Below the pieces are notes generated by a model that had not been told where the DNA came from, made no database searches, and worked only from the letters and a program-made list of their open reading frames with translations. The translations under genes and the position numbers were made by a program. A stretch of DNA of 64,000 bases from Triops longicaudatus. Its lineage: Eukaryota; Arthropoda; Branchiopoda; Notostraca; Triopsidae. The stretch is taken from NCBI GenBank assembly GCA_022885665.1, contig JAGQDJ010000113.1, positions 62,001 to 126,000 on the forward strand, read 5' to 3'. Shown one piece after another: positions 1 through 13,287 of this stretch (its first letter is position 1; each line of letters starts with the position of its first letter).

Positions 1-3000
1 GTTACCACTTGCACTTTAACGTGAGGATAACTCTGGTTAACGTCTTGCAAAGAACGTAAGAAAGGCAGCATTTTTGGATTCGAATGTTTCCAATGGGACA
101 TCAAAATTCGTACTTCGACCGAATTGTCAATTGCTGCTGATCTCAAAGCGTCGTCGATCACGGGCCAAAATCTAGAAGAAAAGTTTGTGCGACTAAGTCA
201 CAGACCTTTAAACTATGTATTTAATCCTGTGTTTCCTTTGTATTTAATATACTTTGGCTTGGACAAATATAGGAAAGCAGGAATATAATCCATAACGGCA
301 ATGTAAACGAAACGACTCGCTTTTTGCACAACGTCAAGGATGGCGTCTATGTCATTAGTCCTTCCTTTTGGACTGAAACTGGGCGGTGAGCTCTAAAATC
401 AAAAAGGAAACTTTATCTAAAATAATAAAAAGATAAACGGAGGATTTTTTTCTTTCAAAATTACAATTTAGCTAAGGAAGTATTTCGTCCGAAATGCTTA
501 ATAATACCTGCAAAATTTCCACAAAAACGATCTCATCCCAAAAAATTCAATCTACGCTTTCTAAAATTCCAAAAAAATCTCACAAAGCTTTAGAAATTCA
601 TTTCTTAATCGATATTTTCAAAATGTTCACAGAAGCTTTCCACCAAAGTTTACACCATGAAGCTGTAAATCTATTATAAATGAATATTGACGTGTTAAAC
701 AAGATTAAACTTAGCCAACATGGCCATTAATATGTTTAATTAAATCAAAATAACGGTTATTTATCGTTTCTTACAGCGATATAGGACGAAACGGGGGTAT
801 TATTCAGCGACGCTGCAAGAGGCGTGTCTTTGTTATAAGTCGTCGACAAGGAATCAGGCCAAACAGCCGGAACAACGCTATCGGGCAGGCCCAAACTCCA
901 ATATACCTGCATTTTTATACTTATTGGCTAATAATGCCTTGAATCTATGTCATAAATACTTCAAAAATTTTGCTTAAATCTTGGGCCAAGCACGGACAGT
1001 CCAAAATGGTCGTTCCTAGCTCTTTTACCTAGGAAGATAATCATAATAAAACCAAAGTAAGTAAATTTTCTTGTCTAAAGTCGAGTCGTGCCATCTACGG
1101 GCAAAATTTAAATAATTATGATTTAAAACAAAAAAGAAAACTATTGTGAATGACAAGAAACTTGATTCAAGCTTTATTAAAGGTTTTTACTTGAGTTAAA
1201 GCTCGCCAGTCCATATTTGCGCTACCAATGAATAAATGTTTCTGATCGATGACCCAAAATTTGGTGTGCAAGATGCCCGCGCCGACTAAACGGTCAAAAT
1301 CGAGCGTTCGCACCTATTTTAAGGCCAAAGAGGAACACTTATTTTGTTCAGAACTAATAGCTTATTTATTAACAACTTTACTTCAGCAGCGCCTAACTCC
1401 TCCAGTTCTTGAGTGTCATTCTGCCAGCTCGTGGACGAAGGTTTGTTTTGCGCAATGCGAATGGCAATATTTCGCTCCAAACCGGCCTCTTTTAACAAAT
1501 TAAATATATCTTCACCCTAAAGCCACACCTTAGTTAACTTAACCACCTTCTAATTAAGAAATAGCAGTAAGAGCGGTTTAAAATTAAATTTCAAAGAACC
1601 TGCCAAGCAGAAGGCACTTGTATCACATCTTCTCCCGTCATGGTCCAATAATACGACGCAATATCAATGGAAGTTCGGGCGTTGAGGATCAAATCTCTCC
1701 AACTGGAGTAAATCGACGGAGTTGCAAAGCTGGCATTAGGGAAATCTAAGCCTTCGGGTATACTTTCAACCAAAATGATCCTAAATTTATCCAACAGTCA
1801 ATAAAAGTCCTCTTAATATTATCCAAAAAGTGTTTTTAAAAATATCTGAAAATATAAAAAAAATCGAATAAGGCGGAAAATACGCTAAAATCGTACTTGC
1901 AACTGTTTCCACAGTCTTCTGTAGTGGCAAACGCTTGCAATCTGCCATTTTTGTCGCCCAAAAGGCTCTTTCTGTGGTCTAGGATAGGTAGAAGGACAAT
2001 GAGGACCACCAAGAGGATCAAACTCAGCGGCAAACACGTGTAAATGCACGTGGAACGCTTATGACGGCTGTTTTCTTCATCACTGGGACCGAAATGCAAA
2101 CTCCGGGAGCGGTTTTCAGGCGAAATTGTGTACCTAGCCCCGGCTGAGCCCATTTGCAGCTCAAATTCGGTGACATCCAAGCTTCCTTTGCTTTCTACTA
2201 CCGTCTAAAGCATAAAAAAATGATATTGTCATTTTTATTAAATTTTTTACTCAATTGTGATGTTGAAAAGTTATAAACTTAAATCTGAAAGTTTTATACA
2301 AGAATACCGTCAACTTTAAAAACAAATTAAACCAAAAAATACAAAGCTAACAAGATTCAGTCTGCTAATTTTCATTTTAAACCGTTTTAGGCTTTAAACA
2401 GTTAGTTTGACTTTAATTCTCCGCTGTTTTAGGTCTCAACGCTTTATGTAACGCTGAATTTAACGTCCACTTAAGTTAAAAAGCTAAACTGAGCGACAAA
2501 CATAGAAAACAACTGATCTCTTAATCTTTCTGTTTAAAAATTTGTGAAATTAACAGTTGTTCCTTTGAACATAACTAACTAAACTTAGCAGGGAAATGTA
2601 CCAATAGATTTTAGAAGCGCTTTTACTTAATTTAAGTTAAGTAAAAGGTAAAACAGCTATTGTTCTCTCAGAAGCGCTTAGTTTCATCAAAGCACGTTAC
2701 TGTTTGCTTAGAACTATGAAAAGTAAGTTATTTCTTTGTCGATGAACTAAAGTTGTCTACAACACTTAAAACTACCCACTTGATTCGAACTTCCTTCGTG
2801 AGTCTTCGTGGAACTACTTGCATTCCACTTCATTCTAAACGTCTCAATATTATGCTTCTTATGCTAAGAAATTCACTCGTCCCCGAAGGATGTTTCATGC
2901 GCGTTTGTTGGTAAACAAACACTTCAGTTTCGCTCACGCGCTCTAATACGCCTACACTGATACAGTTCCAAGGAACAAGAAAGAGTACACAACAAAACTT

Positions 3001-6000
3001 TTACTAACGCCCTTAGGGACTAAAACGAATTTGACGCGAATTTAGGGTCCTTTTTATCCCTCAGGTCACTTTATCTCTTCCGTGTTATCTTTATCCACTT
3101 GGGAACGTCACACCAAGCCGAAGAGTGCTTGTATTCTCATGAGAATGCGATAATATACAACTTGTGTGTCCCGCACATTTTCCTTGCAAATGTAAAAAAA
3201 AAGTTGTACAGAGTGTATACTATTTCCATGTTTGTCGTACCATTTACTTTTGAACAAATATCGCTCCTCAACTTTATTTGAGCACAAAATTTATAGAAAA
3301 TAAAGGTATACAATAAATAATAATGTATACATATACTTAAACATTTTAAAAATACACCAAATTTTTTAATATAAACCTTTCATATTTTAATTTTACAAGT
3401 CCTTTTAATCCACGTTGTTATTATCGTTAAGAAAAAAGTGGCACACGCAGGCTGTAAATTGCAAGCTAGCTGTACCACTTACTTTTTTCACAAAGATCTA
3501 GTACCCCGCCCCCCAAAGAAAAAACAATAAAAAATTACTTTCAATTTACGTGTTCAGAATTCGCCCCTCGTAACATAAAATTTTTCAAACAATTTATTTT
3601 TTGGTTCTCTTCCATTTATTATTCGGTTTTTATTTTTTTATTTGGTTTTATTTAGTTTTTTTTTGTTTTATTATTTGGTTTTCTCCCAAGGGAAAGGGTT
3701 ACATTTCGTCACTGTACAGAAAAAGTTCGACAGGATTATTGAAAACACTCCGTTGTTAGTACCACTTATTTCTCAGTGAATAGTGTAAAATAACCCATAA
3801 TCAAGCACGATTACTGAGAACATGAAACGCCTCGCCCCTCAAACCACAGAATTCTAAGCGTGGTTAAATATTAATTTTTTCCCACTTATTAGCTTCAAAA
3901 AGTATACTGTAGCCTTTTGTCTATAAAAACAAGGTACGATTGACGTACGATAAGTCTATACACTGTACCATAGATTTCTTAGCAGGCTTGTGTGCAAAAC
4001 ATGAGCCGTGTTGGAAAACCAAGCTTGCAAGTTTTTACGATTTCAAGAACGCAGTATTTCCAAATATCATCTAATAATTCTCTAGAAAATCTTTTAAAAT
4101 TGCTTCTAGAAATTATATGGCCCCAACCACGCAATTATCGTCTTAGGATTGAACGTCTGGGAAATTTATCCGGAAACGAAGTATTTCACACGAAGTGGTA
4201 CCACCGACTACCAGTATGCAATATATTATCGGGTTTTACCTTTCAACAGCCCATAGAAATCTCAAAGAAACAAAGCGATGATTGGTTTGCGACACAGGGA
4301 TTTTCGAGTGCATTTCAACGTAACTCAATGTTTACCTTATCGCGAGAATTGGAAAGTAGGTGTCAGAAAAATGGGATAAAGGATAAATGTGGTTCGTAAT
4401 TTCAGTGTATCATAGACTTTTGAACATATGTTTTATGATAAAATCATTGCGCAACGAAACCCCTTTTACAATGAACTTTGAGCTGTTGAAGAAGTATCAA
4501 GAAGTTTTATGTTAATCTACAGAAAAGCGTTTGATATAATGAATTTGGCACAAAACGAAAGTCGTATATGACAAAGAGTACAACGAGCTTCGCATGTAAC
4601 ATTTTTCATTTATATGTATTTTAATTTAGGATATTGTCACGTCACTAACTAACAATTGTTTGGGTTTTGCAATGGCGTGGTCTTTCACGGGGCCCTGATC
4701 TTGCTAGCAAACAGAGCGACTAAGGTTGAGGTAGCCAACGGAATCTGTATCCGCCACTGACATACAACATCCACTCGCTCTATAGCGTCTTCTCCCCAGT
4801 TTCCCGGTTGATCTCCTTTTCATGGCTTCTTTTTAACACAAATGAAATCATGTAGTCCCTTTGGTTTCGGAGAAGTGACTTTCACTAGTCCAGAAACCAA
4901 GGGTGTGGGAGACAAAAGGAGAAACTACGCTATAACGGAACAGTTAACAAAAATTGGCGTGACAATATAACAATCTTCACATATGGATAAATGGATGTAA
5001 GGAGCTTCACTAAAATAGCTTCGTTTTTAAGAACTCCGGGAGTAACGAACTAAGAGTATACGGAACTTCCCGTATGCAGCCAATTTCGAGTATAACGAAC
5101 CTGGGAAGTTAAGAACTCCTCCTATTGCGAACTTCGAACATAACGAACTTTGGAAATATCGAATTATATGTATTGAAAACTTTATAATAAGCTTAGACTA
5201 TGAATAACTTCACTTATAGCGAACTTCGAGTTTAAAGTATCTGTAAAACGAAGTTCGCATGTAACGAACTTCGTGAATGTGACACTTCAGCTACACAAAT
5301 TTCGAACTGCGGAATACAACGAAATATTTATACGTTCCGAAGCGGGTTCGTTATAAGAGATTGCTTCATTATTTGCCTTTGTAAAACCGAATGTCTAGAA
5401 AAAAAAGTGGTATAAGAAGCGTTCGGATTGTGCGTGTATTGCATCACAGACTTTTCAACATATTTTATAATTTCCTTGCTACGTAGCCAAATGTCGTAAA
5501 AAATACTGGGTACATAGAGCCTGCCTATTGCGTGCTTCCCGTACCACTCACTTTAGAACACAGTGTACTATAGACTCTCGATATAACGAATTCTTTTGTA
5601 ATGTACACGTGTGGAAGAGTTCAAAATTACAGCAGTGGTGCCCAAACTACGGCCCGCGAAGGTGCCTCAAACGGCCCGTCCATTTATACCGCTCATGTAT
5701 ATCACTGCATAATTTCATTTTTAACGTCGGCAGGATTCTGGCGAAACCGGAACATTCAGGCCCGCGAGATTTTATATCATGTCGCGCGCGGCCCTCGGGT
5801 GAAAAAAGTTTGGGCACCACTGCCTTACAGCCTATGCATTATTCCTTATGTTTCATTACGAAAAGGTTCGTTATTACGAAATTTTTACAGTTATGCCTTG
5901 TTGCATGACGAACTGTCCAGGAAAACGTGGTACACCGCTTAATTCCAATACGGTTTCCGTACCGCTAAATTTCGAGCCCAATCCACAATTTTCTTGCAAT

Positions 6001-6331
6001 TTAGCCTAGAGCCCAATAAAAAGGAGTACACCAAACGTACGAAATGCTTGCCTTCTGTACCACTTACTTTAGAACTGTCTGTGCCCAGTTTAAAAACAGT
6101 TTGTGTCACAAGCCTACTGTCAAATTAAAAAATGGTAGACAGTGTACGCAAACCGCAGCTACACTATACCAGCTTACTTTGGATACAGTGTAATATTCGT
6201 TAAAAACTCTTATTTTTTAACTTTTCCATGCAACTTTCCGAAACTACATTTACCTTAAACGAAGGCTTTCCCAGTAAGTCATCCGTGCTGTTAAAACTCG
6301 TCGATTCACGCCGTAATGATCCACTACTCAT
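1..6331 (-). CDS. PLD3/PLD4-like phospholipase D family exonuclease (5' part, nine exons, incomplete at left edge)
   Basis: Exons (high to low): 6331-6254, 2204-1897, 1780-1600, 1516-1382, 1313-1191, 1028-960, 906-775, 392-253, 171-1. All junctions are GT-AG and keep one frame, giving about 445 residues; the family is near 490. Residues 1-78 form a polar cytosolic tail, about 79-101 a single membrane segment (type II anchor), then the PLD3 landmark [12 protein letters not shown]. The first catalytic HKD motif is complete in exon 5: H250, K252 and D257, followed by GSANMDW. The second HKD lies off the window. Known family role: PLD3/4 are lysosomal 5'-3' exonucleases of single-stranded nucleic acid that limit nucleic-acid sensing. 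The start is ATG 6331 ([10 protein letters not shown]); exon 2 has no ATG in frame before the membrane segment, so a distal first exon is needed, and this one joins in phase. Intron 1 (about 4 kb) is full of decayed repeats. The family call is firm; exon 1 is the least certain part. Confidence 0.88.
5020..5390. repeat. Array of TATAACGAACTTCG-like motifs, pogo/Tigger-end type
   Basis: Variants of TATAACGAAC and GAACTTCG recur in both orientations at short spacing (for example near 5095, 5145, 5220, 5255 and 5345). Motifs of this kind are typical of terminal regions of Tc1/mariner-superfamily pogo/Tigger elements, whose ends often carry TATAACGAA. I see no intact terminus or transposase here, so this is a relic. 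The class is inferred from motif resemblance. Confidence 0.45.
5633..5822. mobile_element. Non-autonomous hAT-type MITE, about 190 bp
   Basis: The ends are near-perfect inverted repeats: CAGTGGTGCCCAAACTACGG at the left and TTTGGGCACCACTG at the right. CAGTGGTGCCCAAAC is a classic hAT (Charlie-like) terminus. The flanking 8-mers aattacag (5625-5632) and ccttacag (5823-5830) share six bases, as expected for an aged 8-bp target duplication. The interior has no transposase. The element lies among Tigger-like relics in the PLD3-like intron. Confidence 0.75.
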
Positions 6332-6669
6332 TTTGTCTATTCGGATTTCTTCTTTTAATTTTTGAAAGTATTTTTTGTATCACTTGGCCTACCTCAGGTT
6401 TCAATTGTCAGACTACTGGATAAGGAAGATAAACGCACACTGTTCTGTTTTTACCACCAGTAAAACGTGTGTACTTTGCAACCTGCAAGCAGAAGAACCT
6501 GTCGATGACGTCACGTAAACACTGCTAATTTTAACTCCGCGTTCGCAATTGTCCGAGAGACTATACAACAGCGAACCAACAATGACAGATTAGACTCCCT
6601 GATCTCGTCGTGTGTTTTTCTTCCCGCAGCTTCCAAGCTGCTCTGTCATGCTCACCTTCGCTCTCTTCT

Positions 6670-7360
6670 TCTTGGATAAAAAAAAAATCAATGGAAATAA
6701 AGAAAGAAGAGACAAGATGTCGAAAGAAATAAAAACCAAACAGAACTGAGCAACGAAAATTTTTTATAAAGAAGTTAAAACATTAAATTAAAAAATGAAA
6801 ATTGAAAAAAAACGACTAAAATCGAAAATAAGAAATTATAGAGAATAAAGAAGACGGGAAAATATAAAAACCACTAAAAATCAGAAAAAAATAAAAAGGA
6901 ACGAGAAAAGAAAGAGAAAAAAGGAAAATAACTAAAAAAGAGAAAACGGTGAAAATAGAAAATGAAAAATAAAAAAACGGAAAAGATCGAAAAAATGAGA
7001 AAGAAATCAGAAAAAAAATATTGAAAAGAAAAACAATAAACGAAGATCGAAAAAGAAAAATAAGAAAAGCAAAACGAAATAAAAATAATAGAATATGAAA
7101 AATGTTGAAAGAAAATAAAACAAATTAAAAAACGAAAACAAATTAAAAAATGAAAACAATAAAAAAAGAAAAACATCATAAAGTGCAACAAACTAAAAAA
7201 GAAAGAAGTCGGAAAAAAAGAAAAAAAAAAACAAGAAAAAAGGCTTAGCAAATAAACACGAAAAACCTAATAACGGAAAAGGTGAAAAAGTTGGGGAAAA
7301 TCGGGAAGGAAAAAAGCGTAAGAAAACGAAAATACAACAAATGAGAAGAAAGAACCTAAA
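6670..7360 (+). repeat. Strand-biased purine-rich (GAAAA-type) low-complexity tract
   Basis: For roughly 690 bases the plus strand is mostly A and G in runs such as AAAAAGAAAAA and GAAAATGAAAAAT, with few C. The long antisense ORFs here (Phe/Ser-rich) are translation of simple sequence, not genes. Confidence 0.8.
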
Positions 7361-7565
7361 ACTAGGTATCGGCCAAGCTACCAGACAGTTTTCGATCCTA
7401 TCGATCACTTTTGGTCTAACGACAATTTTATGTAAATTTCTCGCCCTTTTTTCAATGATTTCCCTCGTTCGGATTAAGCATGCTGGCCCGTTTGACGTCA
7501 GAGCTTCCGGCAGAGGTTAACAGACCGATGTGATGAACCGAAATTCCCCAAATTCTCTTACTCAC

Positions 7566-7713
7566 CCCTTTTTGGAGGGTGGCTGGGGTGGGCATGGTGT
7601 CAACGGTGTGAAGCATGAACCTTCTTTCTCCAGTAACTAACGTTGTAACTTCGTCCATTGCCTGAAGCGCTTTAGGTTTCCGACTCATTCCAAAACGTGG
7701 AAGATAATTTAGG
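7566..7713 (-). other. Orphan exon-like segment, unrecognised product
   Basis: On the minus strand an open frame of about 49 codons is bounded by an acceptor (ATTGCTCAG at about 7714) and a strong donor (GTGAGTAAG from 7565). It encodes a peptide containing MSRKPKALQAMDEVTTLV and TMPTPATLQKG. I do not recognise the family. It could be an exon of an unannotated minus-strand gene, an upstream exon of the PLD3-like gene, or part of an old transposon. No matching partner exon was found, so confidence is low. Confidence 0.25.
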
Positions 7714-9729
7714 CTGAGCAATTCGGGGAATGAAAATAAAAAAGACCCATCCTGTCATGCTTTGACCTCTAGGATTCACAATCCCACTTGTTAGCATTCA
7801 GCATGCCCAACCGGTAGCGCCAAATACCGAGAAACCAAGAGCAAATTACCGTGATGACGTCACTTGAGCTAATGCCTCACTTGTTCTTCTTTGTATGTGT
7901 CTCTTGTCTTCCAACAGCATCGGTATTCGGTATGCATTCTAAGTGTACCTCCCAAATACTGCCCATCCCCTTTTTCTTGACTTTTTAACACATTTTGCAT
8001 GCTTTTACATTTTCAGATATTTATTCTTCACTGCGCAACTTTTTAAGTTTTTACAACTCTTTTTAATTAATTTTTCTCTTCATTATCTTTTTACTTCTAA
8101 TTTCGTTCTTAGTTCAGTTCTGTATACTTTTTGTTACATGAAAAAAATATTGATTTCACACTTTTATTTACTATACAACTTTTATTTGCTTTCTTATACA
8201 GAAATTCGATTCATAGGCAATTAAAAGCGATAATTCACGGTCATTTTTATTGCAAGAAGTAAAATACTAATAATTTAAAAGATAAGTACAGTAAAAATGG
8301 CAGTACAAACAATGAAACGTGGGCACAAAAGCCGAGAGAAGGACACCTGTTTGTCTTTGGAACATAAGCCCCACCCTTTAGGACACATTGTACCACATAA
8401 CCGAAAGGTTCTAAACAGCTTTTGGCACCGACAGGTAACAAATGATTCATCCACTTGAGAGCCGAGCGGAAGCTGGATGGCCCGCTGTGGGCTGAAAACG
8501 TAGCTTTGTGGAGGTACTAGTTTTCTGAGCTGATTAGGCCTCCTTTTTTACAGTTATTAACCCCGAATAACAGACTAGGATCACGGTCTGGACTTGTTCC
8601 GAGATGACTCAGCATGTTTCGCATTGTTGGAGTGCACACTTTCATTGTATTCAGCGTTATTTGTACAAGAATGTGAACAGGAATCTGAAGATTGTTATTG
8701 TTTACATCTATTTCGGAAATTAGACATACAAATTGAAGCAATAGCGTTTTAATTCCTCTAGCAATTCCACAAATTATTAATATTTTTTACATTTTAGTTG
8801 TGTGCCCTTTTATCTTCGTTGTATACCGTCAACTGGGTTTATTCTGAATATATTACGTGACTTTGAACATTCTTCTGAGTCGTCTACTGCTTTTAATCTA
8901 CTCAGCGCAAAGCAACAAGCTATGCGTTGCCATATTCAGCGATAAACAGACTTTCTTATGACAGCAAAAGCAAGTTTATGCTCTGAAACACTTCATGGCA
9001 ACGGAAGGTTGAATATAAGACACTTTTTGGCACGTTTTAGTGCCTTTGATTTTCATTACCAACAGGTAATTGTGAACTAAAAAAAATCATTTTTTTTTTC
9101 AGAAAGATTTGGTAAAGAACAGTCTATCTGTTAAGCATATAAAAACAAAGTCTTAGCATTTTTTCAGGAGGCAGTTTTGGTGTTTAAAGTTATACAGCAA
9201 ACTCTACCCCTTTTCCCGTGTAATAACTTACAGGTTCTTGGAGGGAAGCGCATCGCAGACAGGAAACTCGCGACTTGTGATGAAAATGCGCATGAAAACT
9301 CATCTCAGAAACCCATGAAAACTCAGGGTTGACAAAATGAGTGCAAAAAAGATGAAATGAAATGTAAAAGCCAAAACGAGCCCAAAGATGTGAGAATATG
9401 ATCACAAATATTGGTTTCTAACTTAATTTCCTTTATTGCTGCCACTCTCTTTCCATTCATATTAATTTCTAAAATAACTAGTCATTTCTTTTTAAGCAAA
9501 TGCAAGCCTGATCAGCTGGTTTAAGTTAAAAGTGCAAAAAATATCTGCAAAATGTGATTTCTGAATTTTTGCTTGAGTGGGATAAATTCTAATGCGTAAT
9601 TAAAAAATAAAACAAGCACATAGGCCATCACGGAAATTAAATTCAATTGTTTGTTCAATTCTGCATTGTAGTCGATGATACCGAACTTCCTTTTTTGTTT
9701 TTGCTCAAAAATTAGTCGAAATAGACAAA

Positions 9730-9884
9730 CAGTGGCGTCGTGCACTTCAAAAATTTGGGGGGCCCGATTTTGCATTTCTCTTAATAAAAGAGTTAATGAG
9801 TTATAAATGAGTTTTAAATGATACCTTTTTCTTCAGGATGGCAAAAATTTTTTGGGGGCCCAGCCCCATATGGCACGACGCCTG
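9730..9884. mobile_element. Non-autonomous hAT-type MITE, 155 bp
   Basis: It starts CAGTGGCGTCGTGCA and ends TGGCACGACGCCTG, an imperfect terminal inverted repeat. The flanks tagacaaa (9722-9729) and tggacaaa (9885-9892) match at seven of eight bases, the hAT target-duplication length. Internally there are two GGGGGGCCC-type blocks and AT-rich filler. No coding capacity. Confidence 0.8.
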
Positions 9885-9939
9885 TGGACAAAAAGAACGA
9901 AGAAGCACTTTTTTCTTCCTTTTTTTTAGAAGAACCTCA

Positions 9940-10230
9940 GTTGACGTTAGTAAGTTACGTTAGGAGCGATTTCTTTGGCTATGATTTTAGTTAGGTTAAG
10001 CTTGATGTGTTAGATTAGTTTCTTAGATATGGTTTGTTAAGTTTCTTAGTTTACTTTGCGTTTCTAGGGTTTGATTAGGTTCAATGAGTAAAGTTAAGTT
10101 TGACTAGATCCTTATTTAGTTACGTTAGGTTATTTGGTTAGTTTAATTAGCGATATTATATTAGTTGCGGCTACTTTGGTTAGGTTAATCTAGTCAAGAT
10201 TATTAAGGATATTTATGTTGTCTAAGTTTG
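9940..10230 (+). repeat. Degenerate TTAGG-type block (G-rich strand forward)
   Basis: Many variants of GTTAGGTTA, GTTAAGTT and TTAGATTAG occur with broken phase. It is intergenic, unlike most other blocks of this type, which lie in introns. Confidence 0.6.
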
Positions 10231-13200
10231 GTTAGGTGAGGAAGATTGTTTGATTATTTTTCTGTCTCAGATTGGTTCGCTATAACGAGGTATTGATACT
10301 GTCATTCAGCAAAACCCTTCAACAAACAATTTATCCATGTTGTTTACTTTTACTTTGATGTAATTAATTTATCATTATTTGCATTTCTTATATTTATTTT
10401 CAATTTCATTCAATAAAGTTTCATTGTTTTTCACGAAGTGATTGCTAAAAGATTAACAATGTTTTTAATTTATGAACGTATAAATATTCATTGTGAGTGT
10501 TTACTGCGTTTTAATGCGTAGTGTGAGGTTCCATTGTTGATGATAGGCCGAGACCTGTTGGTTAAAGCCTACGAGGGTTCTTTGTCGCAGTCAAGAACCG
10601 CAAGTAAGAGCGTCGAATGTGTCCAGGCCTGTCGTGACTCATCGTGGGGTTTTCCCTTCCAACTGCCCTACTCTACAATGAGCGCTGTTGAAATGCCGTG
10701 CTTTCGTTCACTGGATACTTCTGGACATGTCCAGATGACAACGTCAAGTCACTACACGCACTCTCCGACGTCTTTATTATTTTGTAGTTTTACATTTTGC
10801 AACCTCTGTATGATGTTTCACGTTTTTCTATTGGAATTAAGCTTTGCAGATTTCTTAAAAAATGAAACAACGGTTTTCGGTTGTGGTACTTTTTTAGTTC
10901 AAGAACTTAAGCTGGTTAATATATTACAGAAAATTATAGAATTTATAGAGTGTTATAGAATTTAGAGTTCTTTTTCTGTTATGTTCTTAGAACTGCTTTT
11001 ATTTTTTCAATATTTGTAAATGTCACTTTATAATTCGTCTCTTTCTTAAATTTACGTTATTACTTACTTTATTTCTTTCAAATTTACTATTAAACTTATC
11101 TATTTTTTAGAATATATTCCCGATAAGTGATTTTCCCAATGAAACATGTTTTTCCATGTTCGATTGAAGTGCCATAAAGAGCTCGAAATTTCCCCAAGTG
11201 CAATAGCTCATAAAAACGGCTTAAAAGGCAAACACTTGAATTAAGGTAAATGCCCTCTTAATCGGTAATGTTTTTCGATTTTCTTACTTTATTTCGAACC
11301 CTCTTCCATATTTCTAGAAAACGTGTAGTGATCATTTAATAATCCACAATACTGAAATTTTACACGAAGTAAAGCAACTGTTAGCAGATTTACCTAAGTA
11401 ACTTACCCAATGAAATCTGAATACCATAACCTAGCCTAGCCTAACCTAACAATCCTTTGTAACCAATATATTAGAAGTGTGGGAATTTATTAGTTAGAAA
11501 TAAAATATGAACGAAGACCTACGTAAAAATATGGATGCACTTGAAATTTTGGTTTACTCATGTTCAGTTTTTATTTGTATATTATTTCAGGTTATCCTGC
11601 TTTCCTTGTTTCTAAATCAACTTTTCTATTATGCCCACGTCGACCGGATAAGGGAGCCAACTACGGATAGAGCTAATGTCGTACGTCCGAAGCGTGCAAA
11701 TTTCGCCCGTTTATCTTTAAATACAGTTGAATGAAAAATTGAGTAAGTGGAATGCAATTTGGAAAGTTTTCCAGGCCCCTAGCAAGCTTTTCTCCGAACT
11801 ATTTTGCCTTCATTATAAAAACGAGTTTTATTATTAGCAATTAATAACAGTTTCTTATAACAGTTTCATCGTAATACAGTAGTAGTAACGTAAGATTCCA
11901 ACGAACGTAACACTGCTATCATGCCAGGGCAATTCGGAAATCCCCACACAAAGTTCACGGGATTTCAGGACGTATAATAAAAGTAAAAAAAAAAAATATG
12001 AAAACATAATAAAAACCCAAACATAAATCAAAAGTAAAATATATTAACCTACCAAATACTTATTAATTTCGTTTATAGTGATATTAATGGTAAACAGAAA
12101 ATGTCCATAAAAGCTAAAAAAAGACAAGGTCAAAAATAAAACCAACAATATTACTTGCACACAAAAATTGCCCTAAAAGGCTACTTTCTCTTGGAACTGA
12201 ATTACTCTTAAATCAGTTTCTTACTCATCAGTCTCAACAAATGTTTCAAAACTGTCAGTTAATACCTAAAAGTGCATAAACTGTCTTTGAAGTGACAGAA
12301 CATGTGTTACTCAAAGTTGCTTCACACTATCTTTTCGGATGCTGCAATCTTGTTAGCTCTAAGCATCTCCCAACGACCATCAAAATCTGTGTGAATCACA
12401 ACGTTTCATAAGCTTGCTGTCGATGGAAACTCCTGCTGCGGCGTTTGACCATGTCTTCGGGTTAATAAGCACGCGTAGGCGGGACACACAAGACAGCCAG
12501 CCACCGCACCACGGAAAGAAACTCGCTGTCTTGCCTCGCAGAGTAACACACTCGACCACTCGCCTCCCAACTCACCAGTTAACACTCACCTATCACCCCA
12601 AAAAGTACAAGCTTTACAGTGAAAATTGTCTTCCATTTTAGCCATATTCCTTGTGCTCGTGCATATTCCGAAAGGACAAGAACATTTTTCTTGCATTTTG
12701 TTAAAAATAAGAAACATTCATGGAACAAAAGTTTTGGCGCCACAGCTTCACGAATATATCTACCGCCCCAAACGAGCTGCAGAAGCCATTTTCATACCGT
12801 GTTCTGCCGGTAACACTCGCAGAAAACTCAACCTGTGTCTTCAAAGTGCTTTAACACAAAATTTCTGTCGTACTTCTTGTGCTTCGACTGAATTTTGACA
12901 CGAAATTACCGAAATATATCCCGAAACATATATCGAATCAAAGTGCAGTCAAAATCAGTGTAGGCTTACACGACACAAGCTCTAAAGTGGTGTACTGAAA
13001 TTTATAATAAATTACTAACAAATTACTGAACATTTACCGATTTTACTGAAAGTTTTCCAATTTAAAGTGTTAAAAACTGTGAAAATCAGGTGAAAAACTT
13101 ACAAGATGTAACTTAAAAGTTTATCCGGAATAGCAACAATTCTCAAGTGCAAATTGAGTGCAACACATGGTGCCTGAATTCTATGCAATTTCTATAATTT

Positions 13201-13287
13201 TCAGCCTCAGTGCTAAATTTGGGCTCCAATTTCAAGTACTAGGCCTAAAAGCACATGTTCGACAGCGTCGGTAGTGAATCACGGTTG

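Larger units (their letters stand above)
3230..6190. repeat. Degenerate repeat region in intron 1 of the PLD3-like gene
   Basis: A core resembling GTACCACTTACTTTAGAACA recurs at about 3237, 3472, 3759, 5541, 6057 and, more decayed, near 6166. It is often followed by a piece like AGTGTACTATAGACTT (also near 4403 and 5440). Spacing is irregular. The region reads as an old, much-mutated repeat array or stacked transposon ends. No coding potential is evident; the ORFs in it are short and lack family motifs. Confidence 0.5.

Noticed and set aside
6874..7408. Two Phe/Ser-rich antisense ORFs
   Set aside because: They are translation of the purine-rich low-complexity tract, with no start context, splice sites or family motifs.
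10534..10965. 143-codon plus-strand ORF
   Set aside because: Low-complexity C-terminal half, no recognised domain, no splice partners and no codon-use support.
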